Part shown: piece by piece, positions 17,216-25,129 of the stretch | Numbering within the stretch: the stretch's first letter is position 1 | How the letters are laid out: every line of letters starts with the position of its first letter | Assembly (NCBI GenBank): GCA_016869375.1 | Contig: VGEH01000021.1 | Location: 1-43,336, forward strand | Length of the DNA: 43,336 bases | From: Alphaproteobacteria bacterium | GTDB taxonomy: Bacteria; Pseudomonadota; Alphaproteobacteria; SHVZ01 | Reading direction: 5' to 3' | Position numbers and translations under genes: made by a program | Notes under the pieces: generated by a model | Seen by the model: only the letters and a program-made list of their open reading frames with translations | Told to the model about the DNA's origin: nothing | Database searches by the model: none

Positions 17216-18262
17216 TCAAGCCGGCGGGAATCGGACATGAACGCGATTGAGGTAGCGCGTCATCGGATCGTCAGCCAGCGCGCAGGCGAGCTCATGCGAC
17301 GGCACGGGCTCGAACCAGTCCTCGTCGGCGTTCGCGTTCCGCAGGAGACCGTATCGCGCCCAGAACATCATGCGGTTTCCCCGCGTCGGCGGCAGGCCGC
17401 GATGAAGGCCGGTGGTGTCGGCCATGAAGCCTTCGCCGGCCGCGCCGGTGATGGTGACGATCTGGGACCCGAAAAGATGCTCGTAGAGATCGTCCAGACC
17501 GTAGCCGGCGTCCATCAGAGACTCCGCCTGGCCAGCGTCGATCCCCGGTTCGGTCGCCGCCGCCCGCCGCAGCGCCTCCCTGACGCCCTCGAGACTGTGG
17601 CTCGCGCGAATGAACTGATGCGGGCCGTCCTCGGCGCCGACATCGGTCAGATAGACGAAGAGGGTGCAGAACCGGTAGTCGTCGGCATCGCGATGGAAAG
17701 TCTGCGCGTACCGCGCCGGCTGCGGGCGGCCGCCGAAGGACCACCATCCATGCAGCGAGTAGAGCGTCGGCCAGCATCCGAGCCTGGCAGCGGCCAGCTC
17801 GACGATGTCGCGACGATTGGCCAGCGCCAGGAGATGGGGCGCACCCACGATGACTGCGCGCTGATACGCGGCGTAATGCGCCGAAGCCGCGAGATCGTCC
17901 CAGGACCTTGGCTTGCGATCGCTTTGCATCAAGGTGTGACCGTCGAATGCCGGAAACTCGCGAAGGTAGGCGAGGATGTCGGCGATCTGCGGTGTCGTCA
18001 GCAAGGGTCCGAGCTGCAGGAAACCGTCGCGATCCAGGACATCGCAAGCCGCGGGACGGGCAGGTGCCGGTCCGAGAAGCTTCGCAAGCTGGTCGACGAT
18101 GAAGCCGCCGATGTCCTGCCGGGCGGCGAAAGGCAGGAACGGGAGGGTCCGCTCGTGAACGTGACGCAGCAGCTTGAACTCGATGGTCTCTTCCACGGCT
18201 GGCGGATCCTCATGCCGCCGCCAATCCTGGAGGTCGGCCGGAACAGTGATGCGGGACGGCAA
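17216..18262 (-). CDS. PhyH-family Fe(II)/2-oxoglutarate dioxygenase
   Basis: A 348-residue protein of the phytanoyl-CoA dioxygenase family, with an N-terminal extension of about 70 residues before the DRDGFLQLGPLLT segment that starts the fold. Metal ligands are His190 and Asp192 (TFHRDADDYRF) and His287 (TTGLHRG), and Arg294 or Arg297 in PPTRGNRMMFWARYG would bind 2-oxoglutarate. It likely hydroxylates a small molecule. It is divergent from a carbamoyltransferase gene with a 134-base shared promoter region, suggesting that the two tailor the same product (hydroxylation followed by O-carbamoylation). The substrate is unknown. Confidence 0.82.
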   Translation of the reverse strand: MPSRITVPADLQDWRRHEDPPAVEETIEFKLLRHVHERTLPFLPFAARQDIGGFIVDQLAKLLGPAPARPAACDVLDRDGFLQLGPLLTTPQIADILAYLREFPAFDGHTLMQSDRKPRSWDDLAASAHYAAYQRAVIVGAPHLLALANRRDIVELAAARLGCWPTLYSLHGWWSFGGRPQPARYAQTFHRDADDYRFCTLFVYLTDVGAEDGPHQFIRASHSLEGVREALRRAAATEPGIDAGQAESLMDAGYGLDDLYEHLFGSQIVTITGAAGEGFMADTTGLHRGLPPTRGNRMMFWARYGLLRNANADEDWFEPVPSHELACALADDPMTRYLNRVHVRFPPA

Positions 18263-18286
18263 GCATACCGCAGCGGAATTCGGAGG

Positions 18287-18315
18287 TTCAGGGCCAATCG
18301 CACGACCCGTATACT
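18287..18315 (+). promoter_or_regulatory. candidate promoter for the carbamoyltransferase gene
   Basis: A -10-like TATACT at 18310-18315 is 17 bases from a weak -35 TTCAGG at 18287-18292, in the gap shared with the divergent dioxygenase. GAGGAGCTGGCGAGGC before the ATG at 18397 gives the ribosome binding site. Confidence 0.4.
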
Positions 18316-18396
18316 GCGGCGATGCCGTGCTGGCAAAGGCCCTGCGGCAGGCGCAGGCGCAGGGTTGACGACGGTACTACGAGGAGCTGGCGAGGC

Positions 18397-20586
18397 ATGG
18401 CAGAGGACGAAGCTGGGACAGCCCGGGCGGCCGACGATCCGCTGGCGGCGATCCGGGCAGCCTTCAATGTCCGACACTTCGCCGAGGCGAGCCGATTGCT
18501 GAGCGTAACGGCGGAGATGCAGCGCCGCGATCCGTCGGCGCTGCTCCTCGCGGCACGCATCGCCGTCGAGCGGTTCGACTACGACTCCGCGATCGCGCTC
18601 GCCGACGAGGCCGCGCAGCGCGGTGCGTCGCCCGCGTCCTCCTCGACCGTGCGCGCTCATGCGCTCATCGGCGCCGGCCGGCCCCTCGACGCGATGGACA
18701 GCTTCCGTGCCGTGGGCGCCGGCGGCCCCGATGCGCGCGAGGCGCGCGCCTATCTCGAGGTCGACCGGCACCGGGTCGCCTATCGAGCCTGGCTCCAGGG
18801 GCTGAACAGCACCTACAGGCCCGGAGAGGTGCAGAGCGTTCTGCCGCGCCCGACCGATGTCGAGGGACTGCGGCAATGCGTTGCTTCGCGCACGCCGCTG
18901 GACAGAGCACGGATCCTGTCGATCCACACCTGGCACGACGCGACCGTGACCATCAGCGTCGGCAGCGAGATCCGCGTCAACCTTGAGCTGGAGCGCTTCA
19001 CGCGGACCAAACGCGACTATGGCTACCGCGAGGACTTCGTTCGTTTCTGCCTGGATCGCGCCGGACTCTCGATCGATGACATCGATCTGGTCTGCCTCGA
19101 TCGACTGGGCAATGAAGTCGAAGGGGTGCCAGTCCAGCCGAATGCCGCGCATACACCCTGCGACAGACCTTCTACCCAGTGGCGCCTCCACGCCCCTTTC
19201 GAGGCCTACGTTCTCGGTCGCTGGATCCCCGCCTTGGCGGTCAACCATCACACCGCGCATGTCGCCGGCGCCTTCTTCACCTCCCCTTTCGAAGAGGCGC
19301 CGGTTCTCGTGATCGACGGCGGCGGCGACAGCCCGGGCACGGTGACCTGGGGCTACGGCAAGGGATCGGCCATCGTCATCTTCGGCCTCGAGCAGCCGAG
19401 TTCCGCCCTGGCGAAGTGGTGGCAGCACCTCACCATCGCCAATTGGCGCATGGCCCCGTTCCATCACCTCGACCCCGGCCCCGGTCCCGGCAAGGTCATG
19501 GCGCTTGCCGCTTACGGTCGCGTCGATGCGTCGAGAAACGACAGGCTGCTCGCCGCCATGCGCTTCGGCGGCCAGCGGGTCCGGATCGCCGGCGAAGGAA
19601 ACCACCTGTCGGTGAGCGCCTGGGACGGACTCCTTCTCGACGACACCGACCTCTCGGACACGCACTCGAGCGAGTCCCAGGACTGGGCACGGGCGCTGCA
19701 GGAAGTCACCAACGACGAGATCCACGAGTGCATGGTGTTTCTGCACGACCAGGTGCCTTCCGAGGTTCTCTGCTATTCGGGCGGCGTGGCGCTCAACTGC
19801 ATCGCCACGTCGGAGGCCATGCGGCGCGGACCGTTCAAGCGCATCCATGTCCCGCCGATCCCCAACGACTGCGGCACGGCCCTCGGCATGGCTCTCTACG
19901 CCTACCATGTCGGACTCGGCCAGCCGCGAACGCCGTCGCTGTTTTCGCCCTATACGGGGCCGGCCTACAGCACGAACGAGATCGATGCGGCGGTGGCGGC
20001 CTTCGCCGCCCGGGGCGGCTTCGCGGTCGAGACCTTCAGCGAAGAGGAAGCGCTGAAATCCCGTGTCGTCGAGATCCTCGCGGCCAAGGACATCCTGCTG
20101 ATGTGGCGCGGACGCAGCGAATGCGGCCCACGCGCGCTCGGCCATCGCAGCATCCTCGCCCGGCCGGACATCCCCGACATCCGCGCCAGGCTCAACAAGC
20201 ACAAGGCGCGCGAATGGTACCGGCCGTTCGCGCCGATCGTGCTTGCGGAGAAGGCGGAGCAGATCCTGAGCGACGAGCCGGCGCATGCGCACTACATGAC
20301 GACCAGCACGCTGATCCGCGAGGAGTGGCGGAGCCGGCTTCCCGGCATCCTGCACGTCGACAACAGCGCTCGTCCTCAGGTTCTCACGCGCGAGCTCGAG
20401 CCGTTCCTGCACGACGTGCTCAGCCGCCTCGACCGGCTGACCGGGATCCCGGTCATCCTGAACACCAGCTTCAACCTGAGCGAACCCATCGTCGAGACCG
20501 CGGAGCACGCGCTCGACACCTGGTGGCGGCTCGGCATCCGCCATCTCGTTCTGCACGATCGCATCCTGGTCCGGCGCGCCGCCTAG
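18397..20586 (+). CDS. NodU/CmcH-family carbamoyltransferase with N-terminal helical extension
   Basis: A 729-residue protein. Residues from about 172 are a carbamoyltransferase of the NodU/CmcH/TobZ type. They contain the opening ILSIHTWHDA, the LELERFTRTK motif, the metal and phosphate-binding NHHTAH at 283-288, and DGGGDSPGTVTWGYG near 307. The C-terminal domain has the family signature CGPRALGHRSILA and a WYRPFAPIVL segment. Such enzymes use carbamoyl phosphate and ATP to carbamoylate a hydroxyl group. Residues 1-165 are an extra helical region with TPR-like pairs (AFNVRHFAEASRLL, LLLAARIAVERFDYDSAIALADEA), not part of the usual family. The ATG at 18397 is chosen for its GAGGAG ribosome binding site over an in-frame ATG at 18322. 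It is paired with the divergent dioxygenase. Confidence 0.87.
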   Translation: MAEDEAGTARAADDPLAAIRAAFNVRHFAEASRLLSVTAEMQRRDPSALLLAARIAVERFDYDSAIALADEAAQRGASPASSSTVRAHALIGAGRPLDAMDSFRAVGAGGPDAREARAYLEVDRHRVAYRAWLQGLNSTYRPGEVQSVLPRPTDVEGLRQCVASRTPLDRARILSIHTWHDATVTISVGSEIRVNLELERFTRTKRDYGYREDFVRFCLDRAGLSIDDIDLVCLDRLGNEVEGVPVQPNAAHTPCDRPSTQWRLHAPFEAYVLGRWIPALAVNHHTAHVAGAFFTSPFEEAPVLVIDGGGDSPGTVTWGYGKGSAIVIFGLEQPSSALAKWWQHLTIANWRMAPFHHLDPGPGPGKVMALAAYGRVDASRNDRLLAAMRFGGQRVRIAGEGNHLSVSAWDGLLLDDTDLSDTHSSESQDWARALQEVTNDEIHECMVFLHDQVPSEVLCYSGGVALNCIATSEAMRRGPFKRIHVPPIPNDCGTALGMALYAYHVGLGQPRTPSLFSPYTGPAYSTNEIDAAVAAFAARGGFAVETFSEEEALKSRVVEILAAKDILLMWRGRSECGPRALGHRSILARPDIPDIRARLNKHKAREWYRPFAPIVLAEKAEQILSDEPAHAHYMTTSTLIREEWRSRLPGILHVDNSARPQVLTRELEPFLHDVLSRLDRLTGIPVILNTSFNLSEPIVETAEHALDTWWRLGIRHLVLHDRILVRRAA

Positions 20587-20605
20587 AACGCCGCCGCGCC
20601 GCGCG

Positions 20606-22018
20606 CTAGTTCGTCAGCGGACCCGAGAAGCTCTCCGGCGCGGGGTCGACGACCCGGCGCTGGCGGTCGCCGATCTCGATCACGGCGTAGCCGCGCTCGC
20701 TGCGCCCGTCGGGGAGGAAGCGGAAGAGACCGTCGACGCCGGCGAAGCCGGTCGCCTGGGTCAGCGCCTGCCGGCTGAAATCCGGGCGGGCGTCGAGCTT
20801 CGCGAGGATCGCGGCGAGCGCGACGAGATCGTAGGCCAGCGTGGCCAGCCGCGGCGGCCGGCGCTGATAGGTCTTCTCGTAGGCGGCCTCGAAATCGGCG
20901 CGCGCCTCGGGCGGCGGCGCAACGAACCAGGCGCCGCGCAAGGCCGGCTCGTTGGCGAGCGTCGGGTCGTCCCAGAGTACGGTGCCGAGGATGCGCACAT
21001 TCTTCGGATCGACGTCGTAGCTGGTGAGCAGCGGCGCCACGGTGCGCAGGCGGTCGCCGCCTTCGGGCAGCAGCAGCGCATCGAAGCCGAGATCGCCCTG
21101 GCCTTGCAGCCCTTCGAGCCGGCGCAGCGCCTGGCGCGAGACCTCGTCGGTCTTGCCTTCGTACTGCTTCTTCTCGTTAGCGAGCGCGAGCGAGCGGCGC
21201 TCGAAGTCGGCGAGCCGGCGCAACGTCGGCGCGATGTCGGTCGTGCCGGGATCGTAGGTCTCGCTCCGCGTCACCTGGGCGCGGTTGGCGCGCGCCGCCT
21301 TCTGCAGCTCGTCGGTGACGGTGTCGCCGAAGCCGCCCCGGGGCGCCAGCACGGCGAAGCGCCGCGAGCCTCCTTTGGATGCCGCATAGGCGATGACGCG
21401 CTCGACCTGAGGGCGCGGCAGGAAGCCGAAGACGAAGACATTGTCGCCGGCGACCGACTGGTCGTTGGAGAAGGTGATGACATTGACGCCGGCGGCGCGC
21501 GCGATCGGACCGACCGCCGCGGCCTCGGCGCCGAAGAGGGGTCCCAGGATCAGGCGTGCGCCCTGGCCGATCGCCTTCTCCGCCGCCGAGACCGCGCCAC
21601 CCGGCGTGCCGCCGGTATCGACGGGAAGCAGCGTGAAGCGTTCGTCGGCGGCATCGAAGAGCGCGAGCTCGGCCGCTTCCAGCATCTGCTGGCCGAGCGC
21701 CGCGTCGCGCCCGGAGAGCGGCAGCAGGATCGCGACCACCGGCAGGTCCATGCCCGGCGGCGGTGTCAACGTGACCTGCGGCGGTGGCGCCGGCGGCGTC
21801 TGGACCGGCGGCGGCAGCGCCGGCGCGGGCGCCAGCAGGGGCTGCACCGGCTGCGGACCGCTGGCGATCGGCGGGCGCGCTTGCGGGCCGCCGAACGGGT
21901 TCGCTAGGTTGCCGCCATCGGCGCATCCGGAGATGAGCAGCGCGAGTCCGGCCATCGCCCCGGCCATTGCCAGGAGCCTCCGTCCCGACCATGACCTCGT
22001 CCCGGGCTGATGCCGCAT
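20606..22018 (-). CDS. LpoA-like penicillin-binding protein activator lipoprotein
   Basis: A 470-residue lipoprotein. The basic N-terminus and hydrophobic helix end in the lipobox LLISGC. A Pro-rich linker follows at about 40-85, then a periplasmic-binding type I fold starting PVVAILLPLSGRDAALGQQMLEAAELALFD (key: ILLPLSGRDAALGQ). E. coli LpoA, which stimulates PBP1A, has this C-terminal fold and the same neighbours (divergent rsmI, yraN nearby). The start at 22018 has a perfect GGAGGT four bases upstream. The 5' end overlaps the divergent rsmI start by 28 bases, so each promoter lies in the other gene's coding region. It could instead be a Leu/Ile/Val-binding-type receptor, but the lipobox and context favour LpoA. 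Confidence 0.83.
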   Translation of the reverse strand: MRHQPGTRSWSGRRLLAMAGAMAGLALLISGCADGGNLANPFGGPQARPPIASGPQPVQPLLAPAPALPPPVQTPPAPPPQVTLTPPPGMDLPVVAILLPLSGRDAALGQQMLEAAELALFDAADERFTLLPVDTGGTPGGAVSAAEKAIGQGARLILGPLFGAEAAAVGPIARAAGVNVITFSNDQSVAGDNVFVFGFLPRPQVERVIAYAASKGGSRRFAVLAPRGGFGDTVTDELQKAARANRAQVTRSETYDPGTTDIAPTLRRLADFERRSLALANEKKQYEGKTDEVSRQALRRLEGLQGQGDLGFDALLLPEGGDRLRTVAPLLTSYDVDPKNVRILGTVLWDDPTLANEPALRGAWFVAPPPEARADFEAAYEKTYQRRPPRLATLAYDLVALAAILAKLDARPDFSRQALTQATGFAGVDGLFRFLPDGRSERGYAVIEIGDRQRRVVDPAPESFSGPLTN

Positions 22019-22914
22019 CGTCACCTCCATCTGACGCCGAGGGTAGCGAAGCCTCGCCACCCGGTAAACTCGCACGCCCGCTCGACGCCGGCCTCTATCT
22101 TGTCGCGACGCCGATCGGCAACGCCCGCGACATCACCCTGCGCGCGCTTGATGTCCTGAAGATGGCGAATGTCGTCGCCTGCGAGGATACGCGGACGACC
22201 GGAAAGCTGATGACCATCCACGGGATCAAGGCCTCGCTCCTGCCCTATCACGACCACAACGCCGAAAGGCAGCGGCCGTTGCTGCTGGCGAGGCTGGCCA
22301 AAGGCGAGGCGATCACTCTGGTCTCCGATGCCGGGACGCCGCTGGTTTCCGATCCCGGCTACAAGCTGGTGCAGGAGGCGCTCGCCGCCGGACACCGGGT
22401 CTTCCCGATCCCCGGCGCCTCGGCGACGCTGGCGGCGCTGACCGTCGCCGGCCTGCCGACCGACCGCTTCGCGTTCCTGGGCTTCGCCCCGCCGAAATCG
22501 GTGGCGCGGCGGCGCTGGCTCGGCGAGGCCAAGACGTTTCCGGGCACGCTCATCTTCTATGAATCGCCGCAGCGCCTGGCGGAGTCGCTCGCCGACGCAG
22601 GAGCCGTTCTCGGCGACCGGCCCGCCGCGGTGGCGCGCGAACTGACAAAACTGTTCGAGGAGACGCGGCGCGAGCGGCTCTCCGTGCTGGCCGCCCATTA
22701 TGGCGAGGCCGGCCCGCCCAAGGGCGAGGTGGTCATCGTGGTCGGGCCACCCGAGGAGGCGCCAGCCTCCGAAGCGGATCTCGACGCGGCGCTGAAAGAA
22801 GCGCTCGGCCGGGGCCTGAGCGTCAAGGACGCGGCGAGCGAGGTGGCGCTCCGCCTCGGCGTGCCGCGCAAAGAGGCCTACAGCCATGCGCTGGCCCTCG
22901 CCAAGGAAGAGTGA
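21991..22914 (+). CDS. rsmI: 16S rRNA (cytidine-1402 2'-O)-methyltransferase
   Basis: A 307-residue SAM-dependent methyltransferase of the tetrapyrrole-methylase fold. Signature segments are GLYLVATPIGNARDITLRAL (key: ATPIGN), ACEDTRTTGKL, VSDAGTPLVSDPGY and IPGASA. It 2'-O-methylates C1402 in the decoding centre together with RsmH. The ATG at 21991 is preferred; an in-frame TTG lies at 21967. It overlaps the divergent LpoA-like gene at its 5' end by 28 bases and the downstream yraN by 29 bases. The rsmI-lpoA-yraN cluster is widely conserved. Confidence 0.95.
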   Translation: MTSSRADAASSPPSDAEGSEASPPGKLARPLDAGLYLVATPIGNARDITLRALDVLKMANVVACEDTRTTGKLMTIHGIKASLLPYHDHNAERQRPLLLARLAKGEAITLVSDAGTPLVSDPGYKLVQEALAAGHRVFPIPGASATLAALTVAGLPTDRFAFLGFAPPKSVARRRWLGEAKTFPGTLIFYESPQRLAESLADAGAVLGDRPAAVARELTKLFEETRRERLSVLAAHYGEAGPPKGEVVIVVGPPEEAPASEADLDAALKEALGRGLSVKDAASEVALRLGVPRKEAYSHALALAKEE

Positions 22915-23269
22915 GGACGGCAAGGCGCGACGGAGCCGCGGCCGCCGCGCCGAGCTCGTCGCGCTGCTCGCGCTGATGATGCGCGGCTGGCGCCCGGTCG
23001 CCCGCAACCTGAAGACGCCAGTCGGCGAGATCGACCTGGTGATGCGACGCGGGAGCGTGCTCGCGGTGATCGAGGTGAAGACCCGCGCGCAGTATGCCGA
23101 GGCGGCTGAGTCGATCCTCCCGCAGCAGCAGGCGCGGATCGCGCGAGCGACCGAATGGCTGCTCTCCCAGCGCCCGGACCTCGCGGCGCTCACCATCCGC
23201 TTCGATGCGGTGCTGGTGACGCCTGGACGCTGGCCGAAGCATCTGGTGGATGCGTATTCTCGGCCTTAG
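22886..23269 (+). CDS. YraN/UPF0102 family putative nuclease
   Basis: A 127-residue protein with the endonuclease-like core of the family: GRRAELVAL, then VARNLKTPVGEIDLV and LAVIEVKTR, giving the E-x-D...E-x-K metal-binding pattern. Its start overlaps rsmI by 29 bases in another frame, so it is probably translated by coupling. Family function is not firmly known; Holliday-junction-resolvase-like folds have been proposed. The neighbouring rsmI and LpoA-like genes match the E. coli yraL-yraM-yraN order. Confidence 0.9.
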   Translation: MRWPSPRKSEDGKARRSRGRRAELVALLALMMRGWRPVARNLKTPVGEIDLVMRRGSVLAVIEVKTRAQYAEAAESILPQQQARIARATEWLLSQRPDLAALTIRFDAVLVTPGRWPKHLVDAYSRP

Positions 23270-23282
23270 ACGGAGAAGCCCC

Positions 23283-24074
23283 ATGCGCAAGCCGCACCTG
23301 AAAAGTCTCGGGCCGCATATCCCGCCGCTGGAGCATGTCGTGCAGTACCGCGACGCGCCCGGCTATGTCGTCTTCACCATGCCGGTCGAGAAGCGCATCC
23401 GCGTCGAGCTCGGCGGCACGGCGATCGCGGATTCCAGGCGCGCGCTGATCCTGTGGGAGAGCGAGCACCTGCCCGTCTACTACGTCCCGCTCCGCGACAT
23501 CCGCATGGACCTGATGACGCGGACGGATCATTCGACCAAGTGCCCCTACAAGGGTACGGCCGAGTATTACAGCGCCGTCGCCGGCGGCCGCACGGTCGAG
23601 AACATGATGTGGCGCTACGCGAACCCGATCCCGGAATGCCCGCCGATCGCCGACTACGCCGCCTTCACCTGGAACAAGGCGGATCGCTGGCTCGAGGAGG
23701 ACGAGGAAGTCTTCGTCCATGCGCGCGATCCCTACAAGCGCATCGACTGCATCCCCAGCAGCGCGCATGTCGTGGTCTCGCTCGACGGCGTGACGCTCGC
23801 CGAGTCGCGCCGCGCCGTGATGCTGTTCGAGACGGGGCTGCCGACGCGCTACTACCTTCCGATCGAGGACGTGACGCCGGGCGTGCTCTCGCCCAGCGAT
23901 CATGCGACGCGCTGCCCGTACAAGGGCAAGGCCGGCTATCACCACATCACCGTCAACGGCACGCGGCGCGACAATCTGGTCTGGTTCTATGCCGATCCGG
24001 TACCGGAGGCGGTGAAGATCAAGGGCCGTGTCTGCTTCTACAACGAGTTCGTCGACATCGCCCTCGACGGCTAG
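23283..24074 (+). CDS. protein with two DUF427 domains
   Basis: A 263-residue protein made of two DUF427 units, about residues 22-110 and 142-245. The units align with each other: ELGGTAIADSRRALILWE with SLDGVTLAESRRAVMLFE, YYVPLRDI with YYLPIEDV, and DHSTKCPYKG with DHATRCPYKG. The function of DUF427 is not established. The start is ATG at 23283, 13 bases after yraN, so it may be co-transcribed with it. There is no signal peptide or membrane helix, so it is cytoplasmic. Confidence 0.85.
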   Translation: MRKPHLKSLGPHIPPLEHVVQYRDAPGYVVFTMPVEKRIRVELGGTAIADSRRALILWESEHLPVYYVPLRDIRMDLMTRTDHSTKCPYKGTAEYYSAVAGGRTVENMMWRYANPIPECPPIADYAAFTWNKADRWLEEDEEVFVHARDPYKRIDCIPSSAHVVVSLDGVTLAESRRAVMLFETGLPTRYYLPIEDVTPGVLSPSDHATRCPYKGKAGYHHITVNGTRRDNLVWFYADPVPEAVKIKGRVCFYNEFVDIALDG

Positions 24075-24108
24075 CAGCTCGAACGTCCGAAGACGGCGTT
24101 CTCTTGAA

Positions 24109-24243
24109 CCCCTTCCCCCGGCTCTGCCGGGGGAAGGATGGGATGGGGGCGTAGCCGAACGACCTCGCTACCGCTCGGCCCCCACCCATCGCGACGACGA
24201 AGACGTCGCGCGTACCTCCCCCGCGCTTCGCACGAGGGAGGGT
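24109..24243. repeat. cluster of palindromic repeats in a convergent gap
   Basis: CCTTCCCCCGGC-TCT-GCCGGGGGAAGG at 24111-24137 is a perfect 12-bp stem. ATGGGATGGGGGC (24138-24150) pairs with GCCCCCACCCAT around 24178-24189. CCTCCC-CGCGCTTCG-GAGGGAGG follows at about 24216-24242. The 175-base gap separates the convergent DUF427 gene and GFA gene, so the hairpins probably end both transcripts. The first hairpin resembles the repeats at 4728 and 29231. Confidence 0.7.
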
Positions 24244-24249
24244 CTCGAT

Positions 24250-24645
24250 TCAATCCTTGTGCTGCACCGACGCGCCCGCAACCGCGACCCACTCATGCTT
24301 GCGGCGCTCGCTGACGGAATGCTTCGGTGCCGGGAAGTCGCGGTCGGCGAAGGCGCCGACGGCGACGGCGGTGACGTCGGGGAACTGGTCGAGGCGCCAA
24401 TGCACCGTGGTCCCGCAGTTCGGGCAGAAGTCGAAGGTGACCTTGAAGCCCGAGTCGGCGATGCGCGTGTATTGGCGCGACGGGCCTTCGGCCCTTACCT
24501 TCTCCTTCGGATATCGTGCGGAGACGCCGAAGACGCTGCCGGTGCGCTTCTGGCACTCCAGGCAATGGCAGACGGAGACGCGCACCGGCTCGCCTTCGCA
24601 AGAAACGCGAAGCTTGCCGCAGTCGCAGGCAGCGATGCGCGTCAT
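24250..24645 (-). CDS. GFA/CENP-V family zinc protein (copy 1)
   Basis: A 131-residue member of the glutathione-dependent formaldehyde-activating enzyme (GFA) family. Zinc-binding cysteines appear as ACDCGKLRVSC near the N-terminus, VCHCLECQKRTGS at about 25-37 and FCPNCGTTVHW at about 73-83. Its start overlaps the stop of copy 2 by four bases (ATGA), so the two are one operon. The family name is historic; formaldehyde activation is not proven for most members. The two copies are clearly paralogous and most likely came from a tandem duplication. Confidence 0.88.
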   Translation of the reverse strand: MTRIAACDCGKLRVSCEGEPVRVSVCHCLECQKRTGSVFGVSARYPKEKVRAEGPSRQYTRIADSGFKVTFDFCPNCGTTVHWRLDQFPDVTAVAVGAFADRDFPAPKHSVSERRKHEWVAVAGASVQHKD

Positions 24646-25043
24646 CCGCGGCGCTCCACCGGGACGGTGATCTCGACCCAGGCGTGGCGGCGGCTGGCAT
24701 CGTAGATCGAGCGCGACGGAACCGGCGTATAGCCGGGATCGGCGAAGGCGCCTATGGCGACGGCGATGCCGTCATTGAAGGCCGGCATCTCCCAGCACAC
24801 CGTCGAGCCGCAATGCGGGCAGAAGCGGAAGCGGATCTCGTTGCCTTCGTCGCCGATGCGGACGTACTCGCTCGCCTCGCCCTCGATGGTCACCTTCTCG
24901 CGCAGATAGCGCGCGGCGACGCCGAAGACGCTGCCGGTGCGGCGCTGGCAGGCCTGGCAGTGGCAGATCGAGACGCGCATCGGCTCGCCCTCGCAGGCGA
25001 GGCGAAGCTTGCCGCAGGCGCAGGTGGCGGCACGGATAGTCAT
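24642..25043 (-). CDS. GFA/CENP-V family zinc protein (copy 2)
   Basis: A 133-residue paralogue of the downstream gene. It has the same layout: ATCACGKLRLAC, ICHCQACQRRTGSVFGVAARYL and FCPHCGSTVCW. It also keeps the Arg-Tyr-Leu/Pro-Lys-Glu-Lys stretch of its partner (ARYLREKV versus ARYPKEKV). It is the first gene of a two-gene operon and diverges from the BON lipoprotein gene with an 86-base gap. glutathione synthetase lies 1.6 kb away, which fits a thiol-related role but does not prove one. Confidence 0.88.
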   Translation of the reverse strand: MTIRAATCACGKLRLACEGEPMRVSICHCQACQRRTGSVFGVAARYLREKVTIEGEASEYVRIGDEGNEIRFRFCPHCGSTVCWEMPAFNDGIAVAIGAFADPGYTPVPSRSIYDASRRHAWVEITVPVERRG

Positions 25044-25129
25044 GGTCTTGCAGATTCTACTCGCAAAAGCGCCCCTGCCGCTAAAATGCCGTGATTCGCA
25101 TCGATGATCCGCGGATGGAGATCTTACGA

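Noticed and set aside
17998-20556. An 852-codon minus-strand frame antisense to the carbamoyltransferase gene
   Set aside because: Composition is typical of an antisense shadow and it has no motifs; the plus-strand frame carries the full carbamoyltransferase signature set.
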